From Cunninghamella blakesleeana (lineage: Eukaryota > Mucoromycota > Mucoromycetes > Mucorales > Cunninghamellaceae), in the NCBI GenBank assembly GCA_017871115.1, contig JAFCIZ010000010.1, positions 585,001 to 649,000 of the forward strand: a stretch of 64,000 nucleotides of DNA. The letters run 5' to 3'. Position 1 is the stretch's first letter. Every line of letters starts with the position of its first letter. Below are positions 1 through 12,939 of this stretch, in pieces. The notes under the pieces are model-generated. The model was not told the DNA's origin. It searched no databases and saw nothing but the letters and a program-made list of their open reading frames with translations. Position numbers and translations under genes: made by a program.

Positions 1-3000
1 CATTTGATCCATCCACCATTTTTGAATCCAAATGGAAAGATCCTTTATCAAATCATTTAAGATCTACTTCCTTAGCTGTCCGTCTTGGTGCTTCAAGTTT
101 ATGGCGTGCTTTATGTGAAAAATGTCATGATATTCCTAAATTACTCTCCGTTGTGGATGCCATTACAAAGCCATTAACTACTAATAAGGTAGGTACACCT
201 GATCATCGCTTAGTCATGTATGATGCTACTTTGGATCTCTCATCTAATCATGACGCCACTATTAGCGCTAAAGTCTTGGATGGAGGATTATTCACCATGT
301 TAACAAAGGAATCAAACGAATTAGCTTTAATCAATTTAATTAAGGCATGTGGAAAACATATTTCTATTTTACTTTACAATGATTCTTTTTGTCAAGAAAA
401 TAAGGCTTTAATGGATAAAGTAGTGAAAGTAATTACAGATGGACTTGTTTCAACAAAACCTACTGTTCGTCATCAATGGGCTAATGCTATAGGTACAACA
501 TACTGGATTCATGATCAACCTAGTCTTACATTAGCTGATCAAATCGTCAAGTATTTACAACCTCTTGCCGCTACTACAAATAAAATGCAAGACAAACCTT
601 TAGTATGGAAAGATGGTCCTTTAGAAGGGTATGTGTTAGTTGCATTATTATCAGGTCGTATATTGAATACATGGAAGAATAAGAATCAAGGTGTAGATGA
701 ATTTGTAAAGAAACAAAACTATCCAAAGGCTGTATTAGGAAATAGTGGAAAGGGTACCAACAATAGCTTTTTATTATTGGATCGTATTTATATGAAAGCT
801 TTAACAGTAGAAGAAGGGATTTGGTTAACTCGTGCTATTATCAGTTTATTTGCCCAAACAGAGCAATCAGTATTAGACGCTTCTAATGACAACACTTCTC
901 CTTCTATTGGTTTTTCCATGGCTCAAATTATGATTTGGATTTTATCTAGCCATCCTCATTACCAAGTACGTCAACAAGCTTATGAATCCATCTCTTCTCT
1001 CAGTAATCAACAACCTGAAAAATTATCTTACTTTGTCATTCAAGCATTAAATCAATGGTTATTGGATTTGGAAAAAGAAACAAAAGGTTCTGTTGCTGTA
1101 GCTGCCCTTAATGCTACCACTACTACCGTGGATCCTTTGGTTGCAAAATATCGTTTAGCTTCCGTCTTAATGGCTATGACTTCCTTTAGTCAAATTGATA
1201 ATAGTATTAAGTCCTCTATACTTATTGAATTAATTCTTTTGGCTCATCATGAATCTATTGGTAAAATAAAAAAAAAAAATAAAAAATAAAAAAAATGATA
1301 TAATAATATCATGACTAAGAATAGAAAACTGTTATTTATATTTATATGTTATTGTATACTTTTTTTTTTGAATTTTCTAGTTTCATCCTCTGAAAAGTAT
1401 AATTGGATTACATTGGTTCAGCGTGCTGGAATCGATCCTGGAAAATTAGTACAACAACATTCTAAACGATTAAAGGAACTTGTATGGAAGGCTCTCTCTA
1501 CAGATAACAATGACTCTCCATTGTTTTATAAGGCTGGATTGTCAGTTATTTCTACTTTATCTTTTATTGATACACCTACCTTCTTTGGATCTTTTGCAAG
1601 TGATCTTCAATTAGATCCTAAATTAATGAAAGGCGTGGATGAATTACAATACAACATTTGGAAAACACCTGATGATATGGTTTATATTGATGTATTAAAG
1701 AAAAAGAATGATACAAAACAAACTAATGGAAATAAAAAGAATAAAGATCAAGATTGGGAAGAACAACTTCGTGCTGAATTGGCTGCAAAGAAAGGCGTTG
1801 AAAGAAAGTTGACAAAGGAGGAACAAGTATTGGTTAATGCTCAAAAGAAAAAAGAAAAGGATATTCGTCAACAAGTACAAAAAGTGTATGATCAAATGAC
1901 TTTGGGATTAAATATTCTTCGTTCTTTAACAACGAATGTGGATGTTACTTCAACTCATTCTACCTCCATTTCCATTTTATTATCATTTTTGGATAAATTA
2001 TTAAACATGGCTCAATCTAATGCTGGATTGTTATTACAAGAAGAGTTGGTGGATACGTATCTTCATTTGGCAAGAGTTACTATACAATCCTCTTATAATA
2101 ATACTATGAATACAGCTTTTATTGAAGATTCAGTTGTGAATGCTATTGGATTGGCTATTTTAAGAAGTCGTCAAGTTAATTTCTTACCTTCCAGATGGTT
2201 AGATGAACCTTTAGTAGATTTAATCAACCGTGTACTTTATAAGTTAAAATTCTTGACTGAATCACAACCCCTTTCAGCCCCCGCATTTTCCTTCTGTTTC
2301 CCTGTATTATATCAAATTATCAAAAGTAATGGTATTTCTTGTAGTGGTGAAATCGCCGTTGAACAAGTCAGTTTATCTTTAGATATTCTCCATACTCATG
2401 CTCATCTTGGCGATAATACAGATACTTTTACCTGTAGAAAGCAAATGTTGGAAATTCTCTTATTTACTGTTCGTGAATACCCTAGCCATAGTAAGCTTGC
2501 TAAATCAACTCTTATTGAATTATGTACTGCTATGAGCGAAACCATCGTTACTCCTGATGAATATCAAGCATTATTTAATGGTCTTTTATCTGATGAAGCA
2601 AGTGAAAGACATGCTTCTCTTCAAGGTTTGGAGGTAAGATTATACTATTATCGTTATTATTTTAAAAAAAAAAAAATGAAAATGCTCATCTCACTATCTT
2701 TTTTTTTTTTAATTTATTCCTTTTTTTCTTTATATATATATAGCTTTTAGACCTAACAGAAATTGATTATTCTGCAGAATTATGGTTAGCCTGTCATGAT
2801 GATGAAAGTGAAGCTAATGCAGCACTTGCCAATGCATTATGGGAAGAAAATGGTATGGATGTAGATGGAGATAATTATAGTGAACAATTATTAAGCTATA
2901 CAACATGTGACTATAGTAGCTATGTACGATCAGCAGCTAGCGGGGCTATTGCTAAAGCTATGGAATTATACCCTGAAACAGTTGTAGAAACATTAAAAGA

Positions 3001-6000
3001 AATGTATTCACTTTACAAATTAAAATCTGCCTCCTTGGAACCTGAATATGATAAATTTGGTATGGTGATTCCTGAAACTTTAGACCGTCAAGATCCATGG
3101 CAATCAAGAAGTGGTCTTGCTTTAGCTTTTGAAAAGAGTGCTCAGTATTTACAAGTTAATAACGTAGTAGGCTTTTGTGAATTTTTAATCAATGATCAAG
3201 CTTTAGGGGATCGTCATGAACAAGTACGTAAACAAATGGTAGATGCCGGTTTAGCTGTTGTCAATGCTTATGGAGATCAAGAAGATGTACAACAACAAAT
3301 GTTACAATTATTTGAAAGTTATCTTGCTAAAGAAAAATCGGCCAAAGATGATGATATTCGTCAATCTGTTGTTATTTTATACGGTGGATGTGCTGGTCAT
3401 CTTAAGAATGGTGATCCTAAGATTCGTGCAGCTGTAGATAATTTGATTGAGACGTTAGATACACCTTCAGAAGTCGTACAAAGTGCAGTTGCTGGATGTT
3501 TACCTGCTTTGATTAAAAAGATTAAAGAAGATGTACCTAGTATTTGTGAAGGTTTATTAAAGAAATTATATCTTGGTGAAAAATATGCTCAACGTCGTGG
3601 TGCCGCTTATGGTTTAGCTGGTGTTGTGAAAGGACGAGGTATTACAGCTTTGAAAGAATGTAACATTATGACTTCACTTAAAGATGCTGTCGACAATAAA
3701 CGTAATTATCAATATCGTCAAGGTGCTCTCTTTGCTTTTGAAACATTATCTGGTACCCTTGGTAGATTGTTTGAACCTTATATTATTCAAATTATTCCAT
3801 TATTGCTAGTCTGTTTCAGTGATACCAATATGGATGTGCGTGAAGCTAGTGCCGATGCTGGTCGTGTGATCATGAGTAAAATTAGTGGTCATTGTGTCAA
3901 GTTAATTTTACCATCCATTTTAGAAGGTCTTGATGAACGTCAATGGCGTACCAAGAAGGCATCTGTCGAGTTGTTAGGTGCTATGGCTTATTGTGCTCCT
4001 AAACAATTGTCAGTCTCTTTACCTAACATCATTCCAAGCATTACAGAAGTTCTTGCTGATACACATGCTCAAGTTCAAGCTGCTGCCAATCGTTCTTTAC
4101 AAATGTTTGGTGAAGTCATCAGTAATCCAGAAATTCAACAATTAGTACCTGAACTTTTAGAAGCTCTCAGTGACCCTAATAAGAAGACTATGATTGCATT
4201 AAAGAAATTATTACAAACTTCTTTTGTTCATTATATTGATTCACCTTCCTTAGCTATCGTGATGCCTATTTTAGAACGTGGTTTACGTGAACGTGGTACA
4301 GAAATCAAAACGAAATCAGCTCAAATTGTTGGTAACATGGCATCATTAACGGATCAAAAGGATTTGGTACCTTATTTACCTGTGATTTTACCCCGTATTA
4401 AGGAAGTATTATCTGACCCTGTTCCTGAAGCCCGTGGTACAGCCGCTAAAGCTATTGGTGGATTGGTTGAAAAATTAGGGGAAGAAAATTTCCCTGGTTT
4501 AGTAATTGAATTATTTGACACTTTGAAAACAGATACTGGTAGTGTAGATCGTCAAGGGGCTGCCCAAGGTCTTGCTGAAATTTTAGCTGGTCTTGGTTTA
4601 GAACGTTTAGATGGTTTATTACCTGAAATTATTGCTAATGCAGATAGTCCTAGACCTTATGTACGCGAAGGGTTTATTTCTCTTTTGGTGTATTTACCTG
4701 CTACTTATGGTCCTCGTTTCCAACCTTACATTGGTCGTATCATTCCTCCTATTTTAATGGGCCTTGCTGATGAAAGTGAATTCGTTCGTGATGCTTCATT
4801 AAAGGCTGGTCGTATGATCGTGACAAATTATGCAACCAAAGCTGTGGATCTTTTATTACCTGAATTAGAAAAGGGATTATTCGATATGAACTGGCGTATT
4901 AGACAAAGTTCTGTTCAATTGGTGGGTGATTTATTATTCCGTATTACTGGTATGAACAATCCTAACAAAAACATGCAAGCACTCGGTAATGTTGAAATGT
5001 TGGATGATGATGATGTAGACGATGTACAACAAGATGGTAGTGGAGGACAACGCAAACATCAATTACGTGATGTACTTGGCAAAGACCGTGGTGATCGCAT
5101 TTTATCAGCATTATATATTGTACGCCGTGATTCTTCTGGTATGGTTCGTCAAGCCTCACTACAAGTATGGAAGGCATTGGTCTCTAATACACCTCGTACA
5201 TTACGTGATATCTTACCTACTATGATGAGTATGATTATTCAATTATTGGCTAGCGATGAAGATCACTATGAACAACGTGCTGTAGCTGCAAGAACTATTG
5301 CCGACTTAGTATCCAAATTAGGTGAACGTGTCTTGCCTGATATTTTACCTATTTTACAAGATGGAATGCAATCATCAGATAGTGCCATCCGTCAAGGTGT
5401 TACAGTTGCTTATAGTGAAGTCATGGCTGCTGCTGAAAGAGTTCAAATTCTTGACTTCGCTGATCAAATTGTTCCTGCTATTCGTCAAGCCCTTTGTGAT
5501 CCCTCTGAAGAAGTCCGTGAAGCTGCTGCTCAAGCATTTGATAGTTTACATCAAAATGTAGGTGCCAGAGCCATTGACGATATTTTACCATTCTTATTAA
5601 ATCAACTGAAAGCAAATAATGAAACTTCTGATTACGCTTTATCTGCATTAAAAGAAATTATGGCTGTTCGTGCTAATGTAGTATTCCCTGTCTTGATTCC
5701 TAACTTGATACAGGTTCCTATTAATGCTTTTAATGCTGGTGCTTTAGCTTCTTTAGTCACTGTAGCTGGTCCTACCCTTAATAAACGTTTAACAAGTATT
5801 TTAGATGCATTAATTGAATCTCGTGTATTATTATTACAATCAACAGCAGACACAGTGGATGAAGATGAAGATAATGAAGGAAAGGAAGATAAGGAAACAA
5901 CGGATGAACAATTAAAACAAACATCAGAAGCTTTAATGTTATCAATTGAAGATGAAGAAGGTTTAGAAACACTAATGAGTTATTTAATGCAAGCTATTAA

Positions 6001-6898
6001 AGATGATTCACCTCAACGACGTGCTGTTGCTTGTGATATGGTGGCTAACTTCTTTACCGAAAGTCAAGATACAGATGCGGATATCATTATGGAACAAATG
6101 GGTGATTGGATTTATGCTTTGGTATTATTATTAAATGACCATGATATGATGGTAGTCCAATCCTCATGGAATGCATTGAACGCCATTGTAAAATCCTTGG
6201 ATAAAGATCAATATGAAGAATATGTCCCCTCAACACGTCGTGCTATAGATATCATGTCCGCTCCTGGAATGAATGTTCGTGGGTTCTGCGATATACCAAA
6301 GGGTTTAAGTGTGATTTTACCTATTTTCTTACAAGGATTAATGTATGGTGAAACTGATATTCGTGAACAATCTGCTTTAGCTATTGGTGATTTAATTGAG
6401 CGTACAACAGACATAGCCTTAAAACCTTTTGTCACACAAATGACTGGTCCCTTGATTCGTATTGTTGGTGATCGTTACCCTGCACCTGTAAAGTCAGCTA
6501 TTTTGAAGACTTTAGGATTATTATTAAATAAGGTACCTTTACATGTAAAACCCTTCTTACCTCAATTACAACGCACTTTTATTAAATCTTTACAAGAACC
6601 AGAAGAGACCATTCGTGATCGTGCTGCTGAAGCTTTGAAGATCTTGATTCCATTACAACTACGTGTTGATCCTTTAGTAACAGAATTAGTTTCTGGTATT
6701 CGTACTTGTACTGATATGGAAGTCAAAAATACAATGATTCAATCCTTAAATGATGTAGTTGTCTTGGTTGGTAAAAAAATGAATGACGTATCTAAGAAGG
6801 GCATTCAATCAGTTATTCAAGATGGAGAAAATGACAATGACCATCCCGATATTCAATCTACTGCTGCTTTATTACAATCTTCTTTTAATTCTCTTTAA
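1..6898 (+). CDS. GCN1: GCN1, translational activator of Gcn2 kinase (5' partial)
   Basis: The frame is open from base 3. I read exons 3-1260, 1381-2633 and 2744-6898 (stop at 6896-6898). Introns are 1261-1380 (phase 1, GTAAAA...CTAG) and 2634-2743 (phase 0, GTAAGA...ATAG). This gives 2221 aa; fungal Gcn1 is about 2600-2700 aa, so roughly the first 400-450 residues lie outside the window. The product is an all-HEAT-repeat protein. Around residues 1300-1430 there is the eEF3-like stretch (an SDPNKKT segment, then LVPYLPVILPRIKEVLSDPVPEARG). Around 1610-1740 lies the block starting LRDVLGKDRGDRILSALYIV, the Gcn2 RWD-binding region in known Gcn1. By family knowledge, Gcn1 binds colliding ribosomes with Gcn20 and passes the uncharged-tRNA signal to Gcn2, which phosphorylates eIF2-alpha. 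The frame changes are fully explained by introns, so the gene looks intact. Identification is confident; exon joins are inferred from frame and splice signals. Confidence 0.95.
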
Positions 6899-7260
6899 AA
6901 AAAAACCATAACGATAATAACAACAATAACCAAAAATTATTAACGATATCATATAATTTTGTAATTAACATATATATTAATATTAGTAATAATTATCACG
7001 TTCTCACACATATACAGCTTTTATATATACATATATTTAAAAAAATTAATAATAATGATCAAGTATATTATTAAAAATTGATTTTTATTTATTCATTTAC
7101 TTTGTAATAAAAAAAAATATTAATATTAATATTAATTACAACCTTATATATATATACAAGGCTCTTTAAATATATATGCATAAAAAGTGATAGTAAATTT
7201 CAATATATATATCTATTCATTCATTTTTTAATATATATATATATACGTAACTGTATGCAA
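6899..7260. other. Convergent spacer GCN1 / TAN1
   Basis: 362 bp between two converging genes. It is extremely AT-rich with TA runs and several AATAAT/AATAAA-like stretches on both strands that could serve 3' end formation. I see no gene in it. Confidence 0.6.
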
Positions 7261-8319
7261 CTACGATATTGATGAAGAGGAAGATAAATAATGAAGAAGA
7301 TTATACTTTTTTAACGAATAATAATTTTTTAATATGCCTATTCCACAAACACTTTTAAAAATCGTGACGAATATAACATAGTCTGGTTGCTTTAAGTCTA
7401 TAGTAAAAATATTATCAGGTAATTGAGGAGCAATACATTGAATGAGATCTTGTTTTGAAAAATGAATATTATTTTTTATTTCCGTTACGATAGCAACAGA
7501 TGATTTTTCCTTCTTGTTCTCTTCTTCTTGCTGTTGTGTAATCAATTGACATAAATAAGGTAAAACACGATGTTGAAAACAATCTATAATTCTTTCAGTG
7601 GTAACATGACAAATAAAATTTAAAGGTATCCATCTTGATGTATATCTTAAAAGGTGTTTATATTTTTCTTGTTCTTGTTGATCTGCTGATGCAATATGAT
7701 TTAATAACGTATGAAAGAATAAGGTAGGATCGATATTAATATTGAATTGATAAAAAAGCATCCCACTACATCCTGTATCAATTGCTTCAAATTGCTTTAC
7801 TTTTGATACAGTTTTTTCTTGGTTGTTTTTTTCTTTTTTATTATTTTCCTTTTCATTATTATCTTCTTTTTCTTCGTTATCGACTTCTTTATCTTCTTCT
7901 TTTTCTTCATGATCATTCATATCCATTAATAAAGTAGCTAATGGAATGGGTGGAATTGATTTTACTTGGGGAAATAAAATAGGCGTAACCAAGTCTAATA
8001 AATGAGAACAACAACCAAGAGCTCTTGTTTCTGCTTGTATTCCACACGTAATCATCATACCTTGAAGACTTTCTGAATGCTTTAATAAACTAGAATGCTT
8101 TTTTAACCATTTTTGTTTAAATTTACCACGATAAATAGGTATTGTTGAAGTAGAATTAGTGGCAGTAGATTCTTTTTTTTTCTTCTTTTTTTTTAAAGGG
8201 ACTTGGGATAAATCATTATTTATACTATTACTGATAGTGTTGGTAGCGTTAATCGTAGTCGTGGTAGTGTTTATATCAATTTGATCTCTATTTCTCTTTT
8301 TTTCATTAGTATTTAACAT
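7261..8319 (-). CDS. TAN1: Tan1/THUMPD1-like tRNA acetyltransferase adaptor
   Basis: A single-exon gene of 352 aa. Residues 1-60 are Asn/Thr/Lys-rich with a run of seven lysines (possible nuclear or nucleolar signal). A conserved core follows (IYRGKFKQKWLKKH, then GMMITCGIQAETRALGCCSHLLDL). Next is an acidic/lysine low-complexity insert at about 130-170, then the C-terminal THUMP region from about 175 (FEAIDTGCSGMLF; RYTSRWIPLNFICHVTTERI; near the end FKSVCGIGILKNYYSLKKYN). The closing motif K(S/A)VCxxxxxKxYxxxxKYNL matches the Tan1/THUMPD1 family. By family knowledge, Tan1 delivers tRNA-Ser and tRNA-Leu to the Kre33/NAT10 acetyltransferase for N4-acetylcytidine at position 12. The low-complexity insert is longer than I expect for the family but keeps frame. 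The gene converges on GCN1 and diverges from the 8740 gene across a 420-bp promoter region. Assignment is from motif recall, not a search. Confidence 0.85.
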   Translation of the reverse strand: MLNTNEKKRNRDQIDINTTTTTINATNTISNSINNDLSQVPLKKKKKKKESTATNSTSTIPIYRGKFKQKWLKKHSSLLKHSESLQGMMITCGIQAETRALGCCSHLLDLVTPILFPQVKSIPPIPLATLLMDMNDHEEKEEDKEVDNEEKEDNNEKENNKKEKNNQEKTVSKVKQFEAIDTGCSGMLFYQFNINIDPTLFFHTLLNHIASADQQEQEKYKHLLRYTSRWIPLNFICHVTTERIIDCFQHRVLPYLCQLITQQQEEENKKEKSSVAIVTEIKNNIHFSKQDLIQCIAPQLPDNIFTIDLKQPDYVIFVTIFKSVCGIGILKNYYSLKKYNLLHYLSSSSSIS

Positions 8320-8739
8320 AATGATATGTATATAAAAAAAAAAGAAAACAAAAAGTACGCGACTTTTAAAAAAAAATTATAAAACGGAGTATAAATTCAT
8401 TCTCTTATTATATTTTTTTTAGAGTTAAAAATCATGCAACAAATATAAAAATTAAAAATGACTCTCAGTAAGTACTCTTCATTAGTAAGCTATATGTTAG
8501 ATATAAATTAATAGGATATGTCCTATTAATTTTTTCTTCTAACCAGTTATAACTATTGATCTATTTAGCCTTTTCCCCTTATTGTTTTATATGTTTCAGT
8601 TTATTCATATGATCATAAAGTAAATAACATTCTTAAACCCATGCATCTTAATCTAAAAAATATTTTTCTTTCACTTTTCTTTCACTTTTCTTTTTCTTTT
8701 CCTTTTCATTTCTTTTTTTATAAAAAATATAAAAATAAA
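8320..8739. promoter_or_regulatory. Divergent promoter region with a perfect palindrome
   Basis: A 420-bp spacer between the TAN1 start (minus) and the 8740 gene (plus). At 8505-8532 it holds 12-bp perfect inverted arms (aaattaatagga / tcctattaattt) around a 4-base centre. A C/T-rich tract (about 8664-8715) lies just before the plus-strand start, like the pyrimidine tracts seen before other starts in this window. A regulatory role is inferred. Confidence 0.45.
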
Positions 8740-9423
8740 ATGATGACTGACTCACTCTTTCAAAGTACTATAGTTCATAATTATCATAGAAATAAAAAGG
8801 CCCAATTACAGCATTATAGTGTTCCACATCATGATTCGAAACAATTATATCAAGCTTATCATGAATTATTAAATCATCAAGAAAATAAAGATAAAGTATT
8901 AGATTTAATAAAAAAAGCAGGTATAAATTCGAAAATAAAATTTTATGATGGACCATGTAAATATGAAGGTTTACATATTCCTGGACCAGGATTATGTTGG
9001 AAAAATGTAGTTCATCCAGATCATCATGTTAATCCCATCGATAATCAATACGATAAAGTGGTCTTGATTGAAACAAATTCTCAATTAGAACCTCTTCATT
9101 GGTATTTTATGGATTTAAAAGATGATATGACTTCTTCCATAGCTTGTTCTACTTTACTGATGGATAGAATGATTCATCTTCATCAACAACAACAACATGA
9201 ACAAAAACATTCTTCTACGGCTAATACTGCTTCTTCTTCTTCTTCATCGTCTTCTTCTTCTAATTCATCGTCGTTGTCATCATCTCATTTTTCATTTCAT
9301 TCTTTAATTCAAAAATCAACAAAATCTCTTTTTCATCATCATCAGGATACATTCATATTTATTATTGGATGTCCTTTACCCATTCAAACTAATGAGAACG
9401 ATCATATTATCTATCTTGGTTAA
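8740..9423 (+). CDS. Unrecognised conserved-looking protein
   Basis: I place the start at 8740 (MMTDSLF). The open frame reaches an ATG at 8641, but the extra 33 codons are encoded by a C/T-rich tract (Phe/Ser run) that looks like 5' leader. From 8740 the product is about 227 aa. Residues 1-140 look globular, with a central segment GLHIPGPGLCWKNVVHPDHH and then YDKVVLIETNSQLEPLHWYF. A Gln/His and Ser homopolymer region follows (about 150-195). The C terminus returns to order (DTFIFIIGCPLPIQTNENDHIIYLG). I do not recognise the family and see no signal peptide or membrane span. A degraded copy of the 3' end lies at about 16803-16886 in the receptor array, ending in the same Leu-Gly-stop, so the C terminus is real coding sequence that was duplicated with array DNA. 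The gene is divergent from TAN1. Confidence 0.65.
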   Translation: MMTDSLFQSTIVHNYHRNKKAQLQHYSVPHHDSKQLYQAYHELLNHQENKDKVLDLIKKAGINSKIKFYDGPCKYEGLHIPGPGLCWKNVVHPDHHVNPIDNQYDKVVLIETNSQLEPLHWYFMDLKDDMTSSIACSTLLMDRMIHLHQQQQHEQKHSSTANTASSSSSSSSSSNSSSLSSSHFSFHSLIQKSTKSLFHHHQDTFIFIIGCPLPIQTNENDHIIYLG

Positions 9424-10081
9424 AAAAACAAATAGATATACAGTATTTATATAATAAAAAAAATGGTATTTATCTTTTGACTAAAAAAAAAATCTATTTT
9501 AATTTTTAAAAAAAATAATAGTATTTTCCTAATATGGGTGATAGATAAATTATTTATTTATTTATTTTTGTTCTTTTTTTTAAAAAAAAGGACTATTATG
9601 CAAAAAAAAAAATACCATTCTATAAAAAAAATTAAAGCCCGCGTAAGCTCAGCAAAATTTACTTTTTTTTTTTGAAATACCTATTAGATTATCAGTTCGT
9701 TTCGCTCCGTGGGTAAAGAAACGGAGGTTTCATTCATATTTTCGCTTACAAAAAGATATAAATTAAAAAAACCCTCAAAAAGAAATGATCTTCATATGGG
9801 TAAAAAAAATTACATCATTTTGTTGTCAATTTTTAATATATATTTTTTGCGTATATTACATAAGACGCTTTTTTTGTATATGGATAAAAATCGTTTATTT
9901 AAAACCATATTTTTTTTTTTAAAAATAATGAAATGAATATAAATATTAAAGAGAAAATAAATAGTTGTAAGGTATAGGTAGAATATAATATATTATGTAT
10001 CTGATATCTTTTTTTTTTTTTTTTGTTATATTGGTTATGATAATAATCTTGTTTTTATAATATACATTAAGAAAGAATACA

Positions 10082-10112
<31 letters not shown>

Positions 10113-10113
10113 A
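9424..10113. other. Convergent spacer before R1
   Basis: About 690 bp, AT-rich, between the 8740-9423 gene and the 3' end of R1. A small hairpin (ctccgt...acggag, about 9702-9725) and a TA run at about 10090-10112 are the only structures I see. Parts resemble the sequence between the relic at 16.8 kb and the R3 3' end (for example aatatacattaagaaagaa near 10058 versus aatatacataaagaaaaag near 17193). Confidence 0.5.
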
Positions 10114-11591
10114 TCATGATTTTTCATTGATTTGAGAAGTGACTAAATGCGAAGCTGAGACGTTATTACCATTATATATAAATGAAGAAGAAATTTGAGA
10201 ATCATTTTCATCAAAACCAGTAGGAGAATGTCGATGAGGAGGAGGAGCTGATCTAATTTGATTGGTCATAACATTATAATGGTATTGATCCTCTTCTACT
10301 TTTGACATATTAAATGGATCATTATTCGCATGAATATATTGGTGATTATCAATAATGGTACTACTTGAAGAATAATGATTTAATGATTTGAGTTTTTGCT
10401 GTTGTTCAGGAAAAGTGGATAAAGGATAGCCTAATTGTTGTTGATTTTGTTGGTACTGAGAATATAAATCAATTGAATTTCCTTTCATAAATTGTTTATG
10501 ATGATGGCCCGAGGCATTATTATTTTTGGAGGTTGGATGATGAGGTTGATAAACACGATTCCAGTGTTCTAATTGATAACCGAGAGGCTGATCATTTTGT
10601 GAACTAGGATTTGAAAATTGATCTGTTAGTTTTTGTGACGTATTTAACCCAGAATTCCCTGTGGTTTTATGATTGCCTGAAGAACCAAGTGATAATTGAC
10701 TAAATCCTTTTAGCATTTTAGTACTAGTTAAAAATAAAAATAAAGAATAAAAAATGACAAGTTAATAAGGTCATGGTCATTCTATATGTATATATGTTGC
10801 ATACTTTAGGAAAAGGGCAATAATAACAATAGTAGATGTCATAGGGCCAGTATATAAGGTTAAACAAGTTAAAACAATAGTAGATGAGAATTTTTGCATG
10901 ACGGTATATCTTGCAGCACCATAATAACCGATAAAAATCCCATATCCCCATAAACAGCTACAAGCGATGAAAATGATGATTTTCACCTTTTAGAAGAAAA
11001 AAAATGTAAAAAGATACAAATATATATATTAATGAATAAAATAGCTATATAAGTAAATAAATAATAGTGATAATAAAACCTTAATTACTATCATTGTGGC
11101 TGTTTACCTTTGTTGCTCCAAGTTTAATTTTAGCAATATTTTCTTGTCGATCCCCTTGAGCTAATAGATGTTTTTTTAACAATTTCAATAAACGAAGACC
11201 AGCTAATAAAATTGAAGTTCCCATTAAGAAATCATGACCCATCCATATAAAATATGTTGCATTTGTCCAATGGCTAGCGTTTTCAACATCACCTATTTCA
11301 GCATAATGGCCAGCTACAATAGAAACCGGCTAAAATAATACATATATGTATTTAATAATTATTTTACTTTATTTTATTTTTTTTCAATCTATATCTATAT
11401 TAATTTGTTTAAACTTACAAGGGTTATAATAATAGGAAAAGATAACATGATAAGACATGTTAAATCTAATATAAATTGAGAATCTATCCAACCTTTTGAA
11501 ATAGTTTTACTACTCTATTATACATATATAGATATAAATAATAATATTAATAAAAGATAATATACAAGAGGAGATGTTTATATACTTTCAT

Positions 11592-11626
<35 letters not shown>

Positions 11627-12389
11627 TTATATATCCTTACATTTGCCAATGTATGAAAAACACCGAAAAAATAGCTTGATAAAGACCCCATTGCAAATAA
11701 CCACGGTAATTCAAATAAAAAGGAACGTACAATACCATGTTTCCCAACATCTGAAAAGACTAAAACAATATCAATTACCCTTGCTATATAATATATGTAA
11801 AAAAAGAAGAATATAAAAGTGAGTATGTATAAATACCTACAATGATAATGATTTTTATTATTATCATTATTATTATAATCTATGTACTGATATTAAACAA
11901 GGCACCAAACAAACACATGCTTTCTATAGGTTTAGGTCTTGGTAATTTCCCTGAAAAATCAAATATTTGTTGATTTTTATATACTACTCTATGAAAAGTG
12001 TAGGCTAATACTATTAATTGTAAAAAAAAATAATAAGTAATTAAAAATAATAAAGTTAATATATTATCCTGTAGCCTTCCTATTATTTATAATTACTATT
12101 ACTATTATTAGTATCTTACATATGATTGCATTTAATATGGACCATATTAAATCGATGATATAAATTATTTTTAAGGCGTCCATTTCTACACAGTGAGATA
12201 TAGTTAACTATGTATATATATATAATAAGAAAAATAATAAAATAAATAAACAATCGATAAGAACTTGTATGTGGTTTTTCGTTTTTTTTTTTTAACATGA
12301 ATTACTCTAAAATCACAATGACAAGTATTGCCTTCACATAATCTCCAAAATGCTGGCTCATTAGGTGCAAGATGATTTGAATATTCCAT
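10114..12389 (-). CDS. R1: seven-TM receptor-like protein, type A
   Basis: Eight exons: complement(10114-10723, 10805-10986, 11108-11329, 11419-11514, 11641-11783, 11888-12010, 12120-12207, 12306-12389), all GT-AG, giving 515 aa. Exon 1 starts MEYSNHLAPNEPAFWRLC and ends CHCDFR; the fourth conserved Cys is in exon 2 (LTISHC). Hydrophobic segments follow the family plan (see R11). Exon 3 carries NQQIFDFSGK and RPKPIES, exon 5 carries W-x2-SQ, exon 7 carries the WGYGIF helix. The tail (last 204 residues) begins MLKGFSQLSLGSS. It has three tail motifs: QLEHWNR, QLGYPLSTFPEQ and SKVEEDQYHYNVMT, the last followed by a Pro/His patch. It is closest to R3. Both variable introns (at TK/VK and before the tail) are present. 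The function is unknown; a plasma-membrane sensor with a cytosolic signalling tail is my inference. Confidence 0.88.
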
Positions 12390-12908
12390 ATTATATTTTA
12401 TAATAGTAATAAAGTCATATATAAAGTAGTAAGGTAGTATAAAACAATAATATTGGTATTAATAATAATAATAAAAGTGAAAGAAAAAGGAAAGAAAAGA
12501 AAGCGATTATAATTAGTCTCTTTTTTTAAAAAAAAATAAAATCAAACTCCATTCGTTAATGAGATCGAATCGATCCTCCTCCCTTTTTTTATTATTATAT
12601 AAAAAAAAAATTTACGTATATATATACTTCTTATATTCTTAAATTTACTATTGTAATAAATAGGGTCTTACTTTCTCTTTAGGGTAATAATTCTGTAAAC
12701 TGATATCAGTTTACATGCTCCTTAAAAGAATTCCCAACTCTCACGGATAAACAAAAATCAAAACAATAACTTCCTCCTGAAAACCGGTAAAACACATAAA
12801 AGTAAAATTATATAAATAATAAAAATAACAAAATAAGTATAAAAACAACATATTACATCATTATATTATTATAGTTTATATATTCATTTTTATTTGATTT
12901 GATTTCAT

Positions 12909-12939
<31 letters not shown>

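Noticed and set aside
1261..2743. Apparent frame breaks in GCN1
   Set aside because: Both are explained by GT-AG introns (1261-1380, 2634-2743) that restore the conserved frame exactly.
4962..6435. Several 60-80-codon open frames overlapping GCN1 on both strands
   Set aside because: Shadows of the real coding frame, with no independent features.
9709..9936. 75-codon open frame between the 8740 gene and R1
   Set aside because: Lys/Ile/Phe-rich, ends in poly-T; AT-spacer artefact.
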